From Gammaproteobacteria bacterium (lineage in GTDB: Bacteria; Pseudomonadota; Gammaproteobacteria; Pseudomonadales; Azotimanducaceae): a stretch of DNA of 64,000 nt. Positions 59,132 through 64,000 of this stretch are shown here, one piece after another (position 1 is the first letter of the stretch; every line of letters starts with the position of its first letter). A program made the translations under genes and the position numbers. The notes under the pieces are model-generated. The model was not told where the DNA came from, did not search any database, and saw nothing but the letters and a program-made list of their open reading frames with translations. The stretch lies in contig JAPOVK010000038.1 of NCBI GenBank assembly GCA_026708185.1, positions 36,870 to 100,869 of the forward strand, read 5' to 3'.

Positions 59132-60711
59132 CACGGAGGCGAAGTGCCTTGCGGTCGCTCTTGGCGGTTGCCGCGATCACGTCGGTACCCGTATGCGCGG
59201 TCTGCCCGGAGGCCCTGCCGGCCCCAGGTCTCGAGCAGATCCACTCCGTCGGCTGGGGCATGGATCCGCGCAATACGCGCCATCAAGGGCCCGCGCGGAC
59301 GCGCATCGACGCGGCCAACGTCTCGAGCCTCGCCCTGAAATGGTCGTACGCGCTGGCGTCGGAGCAGTCGCGGTCCATGCCCTTGGTCACCGAGGACACG
59401 ATCTTCGTCGGCGACGCTGGCCGCGGACTCGTCGCGCTTGATCGCGAGACCGGCTGCGTCCGTTGGGAGTACCCCCTCGAGGACCAGATCGGCAGCGCCA
59501 TATTGCATCAGCGGACCGGCGATGGCGTCGCCCTATATTTCGCCGCTCGCAACGACGGCCTGTTCGCCGTTGACGCGCGTGACGGTACGCTGCTGTGGCA
59601 CGACGAGCCGGATGGGGTCGATCCGATCCCCTTCTATTCGGGGACGCCGCTCGTACACCGGGGCACGCTCTACGTGCCCATCTCGTCCTTCGAGATCGGA
59701 CTGTCCGCCATTCCCTTCTACGGCTGCTGCGAGACGAGCGGCGGTTTCGCCGCAATGGACGCCGCCACGGGCAACACGCGCTGGTACCTGCGCACCATCG
59801 AGGAAGCGGCCAAGTCGACGGGCCGGCACTGGCTGGTCGTCGACAAGCGGGGTCCGTCCGGAGCGCCAGTGTGGGGTGCGCCAATGCTCGACGCGGGGCG
59901 GGGTTTGGTGTTCTTCGGCACCGGCCAGCACTACAGCCACCCGACGACGGACACGAGCGACGCCATCTTCGCGGTGGATGCAGCGACCGGGGCGCGCCGC
60001 TGGGTCCGGCAGTTCACGGCCAACGACGCCTACAACATATCCTGCGACTTGGCGCCGGCGCACCCGAACTGCCCCGATCCGCTGGGTCCGGACTTGGACT
60101 TCGGCGCACCGCCCGTGCTGGCGACGCTGTCCGACGGCAGCGAGGCGGTGATAGTGGGGCAGAAATCCGGCGACGTCTACGCCCTGCGACCGGACGACGC
60201 GGCGTTGCTCTGGCAGGCCAAGCTCGGTCGGGGCGGCGCGCTCGGCGGCGTGCACTGGGGCATCGCCTTCAACCCGGCGGAGGGACTCGTGGTCGTGCCC
60301 ATCAGCGACATCGATGCCGGGCGCATGACCGGACCGGGCGTGCCGAAGCCCGGCGTGTATGCGCTCGCGGTGGACGACGGCGAACTCGCCTGGTCCCACG
60401 AGCGGGCGTCGCGCTGCGAAGCCAGGGTCTGCTGGGGCGGCGTTTCGGCCGCCATCACCGTCACCGACGAGGTCGTCTTCGCCGGGATTCTCGACGGCTT
60501 CGTCGGGGCGCTCGACGGCCGCACTGGCGACCTGCTGTGGTCCTTCGACACGTGGCGCGATTTCGACGCCGTCAACGGAACCGCGACCGGCGGCGCCTTC
60601 GACGCCCACGGCCCGATGGTGGCCGACGATCTGGTCATCGTCACATCCGGCTACGGCAGCTTCGGGCAACGCGGCGGCAACGCGCTCCTCGTGTTCGGAC
60701 TGGCTCCGTGA
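59128..60711 (+). CDS. Exported PQQ-type beta-propeller dehydrogenase, polyvinyl-alcohol-dehydrogenase-like
   Basis: A 527-aa quinoprotein-like propeller. The GTG at 59128 overlaps the hydrolase stop. A signal peptide (LRSLLAVAAITSVPVCA) is present. Blade motifs (GLVALDRETGCVRWEYPL; GLFAVDARDGTLLWHDEP; FAVDAATGARRWVRQF; FVGALDGRTGDLLWSFD) are the W-docking PQQ repeats. Cys pairs occur (YGCCETSGG), as does a Cys-rich loop with SCDLAPAHPNCPDP. It would oxidise an alcohol or sugar in the periplasm; whether it binds PQQ cannot be judged by eye. Confidence 0.88.
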   Translation: MTRRRSALRSLLAVAAITSVPVCAVCPEALPAPGLEQIHSVGWGMDPRNTRHQGPARTRIDAANVSSLALKWSYALASEQSRSMPLVTEDTIFVGDAGRGLVALDRETGCVRWEYPLEDQIGSAILHQRTGDGVALYFAARNDGLFAVDARDGTLLWHDEPDGVDPIPFYSGTPLVHRGTLYVPISSFEIGLSAIPFYGCCETSGGFAAMDAATGNTRWYLRTIEEAAKSTGRHWLVVDKRGPSGAPVWGAPMLDAGRGLVFFGTGQHYSHPTTDTSDAIFAVDAATGARRWVRQFTANDAYNISCDLAPAHPNCPDPLGPDLDFGAPPVLATLSDGSEAVIVGQKSGDVYALRPDDAALLWQAKLGRGGALGGVHWGIAFNPAEGLVVVPISDIDAGRMTGPGVPKPGVYALAVDDGELAWSHERASRCEARVCWGGVSAAITVTDEVVFAGILDGFVGALDGRTGDLLWSFDTWRDFDAVNGTATGGAFDAHGPMVADDLVIVTSGYGSFGQRGGNALLVFGLAP

Positions 60712-61172
60712 ACGATGCCGCCCGGAAGTCCGGGTTGGGCCGCCGGCTGGTCGCGGCCGCCATAGACTTCGTGATCGTCGGCGTCGCCGGCTTGGTGCTG
60801 GTTATCACCACCGGGGCGTCCGAGGATGCCGAGGACTACGCCGGCAACATCCCGGCGCGGATCGTGGCGTTCGGCTTCCTGACCTATTTTCTCGTCAACG
60901 GGCTGCCGCTGTGGCGGCGCAGCCAAACGGTAGGCAAGGCGCTTCTCGGCCTCGTCGTGGTGGCGGCCGGTACCCAGACGCAGGCACCGCTCTGGCGTCT
61001 CGTCGCGCGTGCGCCCTTCTTCATGGCGCTCTACGGTGTCTTCCTTGGCTGGCCCGGGCTGATCGCCCTCGTCGACCAAGGCTTCATCTTCGGCGCCAAG
61101 CGCCGCTGCCTGCACGATCTCATCTGCGGCACCGAGGTCGTTCGTCGGGACGAGTTGCGGATGACCGCGTAG
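60708..61172 (+). CDS. RDD-family membrane protein
   Basis: A 154-aa inner-membrane protein with the RDD pattern: an early RRLVAAAIDFVIVGVAGLVLV (R..D), then SQTVGKALLGLVVV and the hydrophobic final helices, with RRCLHDLICGTEVV near the end (the usual K.R..HD...GT.VV). The GTG start overlaps the stop of the PQQ-type gene. RDD proteins are thought to be small transporters or membrane-stability factors; the role is unclear. Confidence 0.88.
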   Translation: MNDAARKSGLGRRLVAAAIDFVIVGVAGLVLVITTGASEDAEDYAGNIPARIVAFGFLTYFLVNGLPLWRRSQTVGKALLGLVVVAAGTQTQAPLWRLVARAPFFMALYGVFLGWPGLIALVDQGFIFGAKRRCLHDLICGTEVVRRDELRMTA

Positions 61173-61212
61173 ACTCCCGATGCTGTCGGCCGGGTCGGGA
61201 CACGAGGACAAG

Positions 61213-61980
61213 ATGATCACGAGCATGCCGCGGGTCGCGATCGCGACGCACGATTTCGAGCGCTGCGTTGAGACCTTTCGGCGAGATTACGGCCTTCCCG
61301 TGATCGACCTGTCGCCCGGCAGCGTCGAGAGCCTCGGTGCCAAACTCGCGATGTGCGTTCCCTCGGGCGGCAGCAACATCGAGCTGATGTCGCCGGCCGA
61401 CCCCAAGGCGCCCCTGTCGCAAAGCCTGTCCCGCTTCCTCGAGCGACGCGGCGAAGGGTTGTTCGCCATGATGCTCGAAGCCCCGGACCCCGACCGGGAG
61501 GCCGTTGGCCTCGCTGAGCGGGGCTTGAACGTGCTGCCGCGGATGGCCGGCGCCGGTGGTCGCGATGTGCACCCGAACTCGACGGATGGCGTCCTGATTC
61601 GCGTCTACCCGGTGAAGTCGTTCGCGGGTGAAACGTCACCGAGCAAAAGCGGCCTTTCCGGCATCATGCGGGTGATCGTGGCGGTCGGTGACCTGGACCA
61701 CGCGCGGCGCGTCTACGAAACCGGCTTCGGGCTGCCGTGCGATGCTGCGTACGACGACGATATGCGCGGCGTGCGCGCGATCATCTGCCGACCACCGGCC
61801 GGCGGGGTCATAGAGTTCGTGACGCCAACGGACGCGGATCGGCCGTTTGCGGGAGACATCGCCAAGTTCCTCGAAGATCGTCCGGGGCTCTACGCTCTCG
61901 TTCTGCACGGCGACTTCAGTCGGGACTCGGACACCGTGTTCGGTGCGCGCATTCTCGTCGAGCGCGGAGAGCGCGGCTAG
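61213..61980 (+). CDS. Two-domain VOC-family protein
   Basis: A 255-aa protein with two VOC-type units: the first starts VAIATHDFERCVETFRRDYGLPV, with AMCVPSGGSNIELMSP as its strand-4 region, and the second starts RVIVAVGDLDHARRVYETGFGL with GGVIEFVTPTDADRPF. The tail has LYALVLHGDF. ATG 61213 has GAGG five bases upstream and is preferred over ATG 61180. Like other double-VOC proteins it may be an extradiol-type dioxygenase, epimerase or lyase; the function is unassigned. Confidence 0.82.
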   Translation: MITSMPRVAIATHDFERCVETFRRDYGLPVIDLSPGSVESLGAKLAMCVPSGGSNIELMSPADPKAPLSQSLSRFLERRGEGLFAMMLEAPDPDREAVGLAERGLNVLPRMAGAGGRDVHPNSTDGVLIRVYPVKSFAGETSPSKSGLSGIMRVIVAVGDLDHARRVYETGFGLPCDAAYDDDMRGVRAIICRPPAGGVIEFVTPTDADRPFAGDIAKFLEDRPGLYALVLHGDFSRDSDTVFGARILVERGERG

Positions 61981-62039
61981 CGTTCTTGAGCGCGTCGGAC
62001 CTCGACGGTACGCGGACGTCGTCGCCCACACCAAAAGCG

Positions 62040-62096
62040 AACATCGCCCATTTCATTCGTGTCGGCCGACCGCGAACGAAACATCGCCCATTTCAT
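62040..62096 (+). repeat. Two direct copies of a 17-bp motif
   Basis: AACATCGCCCATTTCAT occurs at 62040-62056 and 62080-62096, spaced 40 bp. A third copy with one mismatch lies inverted at 63966-63982, inside the interrupted open frame. The flanks of the two direct copies are also similar (gCGaa...TTCATTCG and gCGAaa...TTCATCCG). The layout resembles the internal repeats near the ends of some transposons, but no matching transposase for them is in the window. Confidence 0.75.
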
Positions 62097-62275
62097 CCGG
62101 AACCGGTGGTGCAGGCTCGGCCTTCGGCGTGATTTGGCGTTGCACGCGGCGAGGTCGACGAGGGGTTGCCCACCCCTTGCCCACCGCGCCTCTTGGATCG
62201 AAGGGGATCGGCGCCATGGACAAGGCGTGGACAACCCCGCCGGCGCCGTGCCACGCGCCGACGCCGGCCCGCGTA
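62097..62275. other. Intergenic/flanking DNA between the 17-bp repeats and the split gene
   Basis: No gene is supported here. Short overlapping frames are open by chance. This segment plus the repeats occupies the space between the double-VOC gene and the 3' part of the IS-interrupted open frame. Confidence 0.4.
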
Positions 62276-62471
62276 CTACCCGTCAACGACACGACCCGCA
62301 GGGGGGGCAGTTTTCAGTGTCGCCACCGGGTCATACATGGTCCGCCCGCATTGCAACGAGTGGGATTCCGCGATGCGGTAGATCAGTTGCAGGCATACAT
62401 TCGGCCTCTCGTCGGGAGCGGTCGGCTCCCCGGCCCTGATGAACTCCGCCCACGCCCGCCTCATCAGTTTT
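62276..62471 (-). pseudogene. 3' part of an open frame split by the IS110-type element
   Basis: This minus-strand segment encodes KLMRRAWAEFIRAGEPTAPD and onward to a TAG at 62276 (about 65 aa, ending TAPPAGRVVDG). The frame joins exactly, through the shared 10-bp AAAACTGATG, to the segment at the right edge of the window. The family is not recognised. The protein was probably made before the insertion. Confidence 0.6.
62462..62471. repeat. 10-bp direct repeat flanking the insertion, left copy
   Basis: CATCAGTTTT at 62462-62471 matches the copy at 63869-63878 on the same strand. The two bound a 1.4-kb element. The interrupted open frame is in the same phase on both copies, which argues that they mark the element boundary. 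Confidence 0.65.
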
Positions 62472-62610
62472 GCGGTCTCGAAGACCCAGACCCGCTGAAG
62501 GCTCCCGGCGTGTCGGTCCGACCTGTACCGCCATCACTTCGGCTCACCCAGTGCAACTCGGCGACCTTGGCCGCCTTGGCGCATGCCCCGCTCTACCGAG
62601 CCGGGCCAGT

Positions 62611-62638
62611 GATGGCCGGAAGCGAGCTTCCGGCCATC
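62611..62638 (+). repeat. Perfect 13-bp inverted repeat with 2-bp centre
   Basis: GATGGCCGGAAGC-GA-GCTTCCGGCCATC is a perfect 28-bp hairpin within the non-coding part of the IS element. The stem would be very stable in RNA. It lies 13 bp before the larger stem-loop at 62651-62734. Confidence 0.8.
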
Positions 62639-62650
62639 GACAACCTCCTC

Positions 62651-62734
62651 GTCATTGGCGGTGCCGTGTCACCCGCAGGGTCGCAGCGAAGCGGAGAAGC
62701 CGCGCGAGCGGCTTGACACGGTGCCGCCAATGAC
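62651..62734 (+). ncRNA. Candidate bridge RNA stem-loop of the IS element
   Basis: Arms 62651-62671 (GTCATTGGCGGTGCCGTGTCA) and 62714-62734 are inverted repeats with two mismatched positions, enclosing a 42-nt loop that can itself fold. Together with the 28-bp hairpin just before it, this is the most structured sequence in the window. Known IS110-family elements encode a bridge RNA in their non-coding end that pairs with target and donor DNA. The RNA strand is presumably that of the transposase (minus). Guide loops were not identified. Confidence 0.4.
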
Positions 62735-62750
62735 GTCCCCGGCCCGAGGT

Positions 62751-63788
62751 TCACGCCGCCCTCCCGGCGTGGTCGGCGTCGAACGCCGCTCCCCGCGCCA
62801 GCACCGCCCACGCGGTGCGCGCGTTCTTGTTCGCCAGCGCCACCGCCGCGATGTTCCCGCCCCGACGGTCCCGCGTCGCGACCGCCCACCGGCTGCGCCG
62901 GTCGGCATGCCGCGGCGCAGTGCGCAGCGCGGCCCGCGCGCCGTGGATCAGCAGCGTGCGCAGGTACCGCTCCCCGCGCTTGCTGATGCCGAGCAGCGTC
63001 GGCCGTCCGCCAGTGGACCGCTGCCGCGGCACCAGTCCGAGCCACGCCGCCATCTCGCGGCCGTTGCGGAACTCCCCGGCTTCCCCGACCGACGCCACCA
63101 GCGCCGTCGCGGTCAGCACGCCGATCCCCGGGATCGCCATCAGCCGCCCGCACGCCGGCGTCCGCCGCGCCACGCCCGCGAGCTGCGCATCGAACATCGC
63201 CACCCGTTCGTCCAGGCGCCGGAACTCGTCGCCCAGTTCCCGCAGCAGCGCGCGGCCCTCGACCGGCAACTCGTTCTCCGCGTCCTCCAGCACCTCCGCC
63301 AGCCGGCGCAGCAAGGCCCCCTTGCCGCGCGGCGACTCGATGCCGTACTCCAGCAGGAAGCCGTGGATCTGGTTGCCCTGGGCCGTGCGGTTGCGCACCG
63401 CCATCTGCCGCGCGCGGTGCACCTGCTGGACGTGCTCCTGCGCCGCCGCCTTCACAGGCACGAACCGCATCCCCGGCCGCGCCGACGCCTCCGCGATCCC
63501 GTCCGCGTCGTTGACGTCGTTCTTGTTCGACTTCACGTACGGGGCCGCGAACTGCGGGTTCATCAGAACCGCGCCGTGGCCGAGGCGCGCCGCAAGACGC
63601 GCCCAATGGTGGGCGCCGCCGCAGGCCTCCATCGCAACCGTGCATCCCCGCGGCAGCAGCGCCAGATACGATTGCAGGCCGGCCCGGCGCAGCCGTTTGC
63701 GTTCCACCACCGCTCCCGCGGCGTCCACCGCCGTCACGTGGAACACCTTCTTCGCGAGGTCGATCCCGACCCGTGCTACCTTGTCCAT
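62751..63788 (-). CDS. IS110-family transposase/recombinase
   Basis: A 345-aa DEDD transposase. The RuvC-like N-terminus has GIDLAKKVFHV (Asp10), TVAMEACGGAHHW (Glu54) and SNKNDVNDADGIAEA (Asp91/Asp94), matching the D-E-D-D catalytic set. The C-terminal Transposase_20 part has PGIGVLTATAL and RQRSTGGRPTLLGISKRGERYLR, containing the Ser of the STGG motif used as nucleophile in characterised members. The ATG at 63788 begins MDKVARVGIDL. The frame looks intact, so the element may be active. Confidence 0.93.
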   Translation of the reverse strand: MDKVARVGIDLAKKVFHVTAVDAAGAVVERKRLRRAGLQSYLALLPRGCTVAMEACGGAHHWARLAARLGHGAVLMNPQFAAPYVKSNKNDVNDADGIAEASARPGMRFVPVKAAAQEHVQQVHRARQMAVRNRTAQGNQIHGFLLEYGIESPRGKGALLRRLAEVLEDAENELPVEGRALLRELGDEFRRLDERVAMFDAQLAGVARRTPACGRLMAIPGIGVLTATALVASVGEAGEFRNGREMAAWLGLVPRQRSTGGRPTLLGISKRGERYLRTLLIHGARAALRTAPRHADRRSRWAVATRDRRGGNIAAVALANKNARTAWAVLARGAAFDADHAGRAA

Positions 63789-63868
63789 GGTCCGCTCCGT
63801 TGTCGTTTGATGAGACCCCGTCATTCTGGCCTCCGAGGCCGTGCCGAATGAAGCGGGGCGGACCATCC

Positions 63869-63878
63869 CATCAGTTTT
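63869..63878. repeat. 10-bp direct repeat flanking the insertion, right copy
   Basis: CATCAGTTTT, identical to 62462-62471. On the minus strand it is AAAACTGATG and encodes KLM in the interrupted frame. Confidence 0.65.
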
Positions 63879-64000
63879 CGATGTCCCTTTTCGACGCGGC
63901 CCGTGGTCATGGCGAGGTCGGACCAACCGGGCATTCGCGGCACGGCGTCGGCCGGGCTGGGCTGCATGAAAAGGGCGATGTTCCGCTGCAGCGCGTGGAC
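63869..64000 (-). pseudogene. 5' part of the IS-interrupted open frame, continuing beyond the window
   Basis: The minus strand reads through from the right edge: VHALQRNIALFMQPSPADAV, then PRMPGWSDLAMTTGRVEKGH and RKLM, and into the IS, where it stops after 15 more codons. Joined at the 10-bp repeat it continues in frame into the segment at 62276-62471. The protein family is unknown to me; the true start lies outside the window. Confidence 0.55.

Larger units (their letters stand above)
62472..63878 (-). mobile_element. IS110/IS1111-type insertion sequence (~1.4 kb)
   Basis: The element is bounded by the two CATCAGTTTT copies and contains one transposase gene on the minus strand. There are no long terminal inverted repeats, as is usual for IS110-family elements. 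About 280 bp of non-coding, strongly folded DNA lies downstream of the transposase (62472-62750), against ~85 bp upstream. In the IS1111 subgroup the structured RNA is encoded on the downstream side, which this asymmetry fits. Boundaries are inferred from the direct repeat and frame restoration. Confidence 0.65.

Overview
The window is a GC-rich (mid-60s % by eye) chromosomal segment from a Gram-negative bacterium, almost certainly a gammaproteobacterium. The evidence is the housekeeping backbone between about 9.9 and 31.7 kb: smpB, rnfH, bamE, recN, hrcA-grpE-dnaK-dnaJ, dapB, carAB, greA, ftsH, glmM, tpiA, secG and tRNA-Leu(GAG). An outer membrane is implied by BamE, a TonB-dependent receptor and a DUF5916 barrel. 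The many P450, SDR, LLM-oxidoreductase, PhyH and VOC genes are typical of uncultured marine or host-associated gammaproteobacterial genomes; I cannot name a genus.

Layout. 0-9.9 kb: a partial mobA, a class-III aminotransferase, an enoyl-CoA hydratase/P450 pair, a large DUF5916 outer-membrane protein, rubredoxin, an SDR and an Nramp-like transporter. 9.9-31.7 kb: the conserved backbone, interrupted by an NSS transporter, a small hypothetical gene and an LLM oxidoreductase. Several genes usually found in this neighbourhood (ratA, fur, yhbY/rlmE, folP) are absent. 31.7-36.8 kb: beyond tRNA-Leu the synteny stops and a patchy region begins, with a TPR protein, an MFS transporter, a second copy of that transporter's 3' tip, a methyltransferase and a truncated acetyltransferase. 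36.8-42.5 kb: a divergent catabolic-looking locus, with a ThDP enzyme, a PhyH-HEAT protein and a UxuA-like TIM barrel leftwards and an NAD-dependent epimerase/reductase plus a 2Fe-2S ferredoxin rightwards. 42.6-51.4 kb: a lipoprotein, a zinc-type TonB receptor with a small exported His/Cys protein and a Zur-like site, a sialidase-like protein, an LLM oxidoreductase, malate synthase G and an Eis-like acetyltransferase.

51.4-53.2 kb is a small accessory island: a hicA toxin gene broken by two frameshifts, an orphan 93-aa gene with a strong ribosome-binding site, and a two-gene operon encoding a 102-aa protein of unknown function and a small PD-(D/E)XK nuclease-like protein. 53.3-62.0 kb carries VOC, SDR, avidin-like, nitroreductase, GPH symporter, pyrimidine-dimer glycosylase-DUF1722, alpha/beta hydrolase, PQQ-type propeller and RDD genes. 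62.0-64.0 kb holds repeats and an IS110/IS1111-type insertion sequence that has split an open reading frame; removing the element between its 10-bp direct repeats restores that frame. A strongly folded non-coding segment next to the transposase is a candidate bridge RNA.

The most original signals are the IS1111-type element with its interrupted gene and candidate bridge RNA, the nuclease/partner operon beside the dead hicA, the avidin homologue, and the Zur-like operator in front of the metal-receptor operon. Gene functions are assigned from motifs and remembered family features; no search was run.
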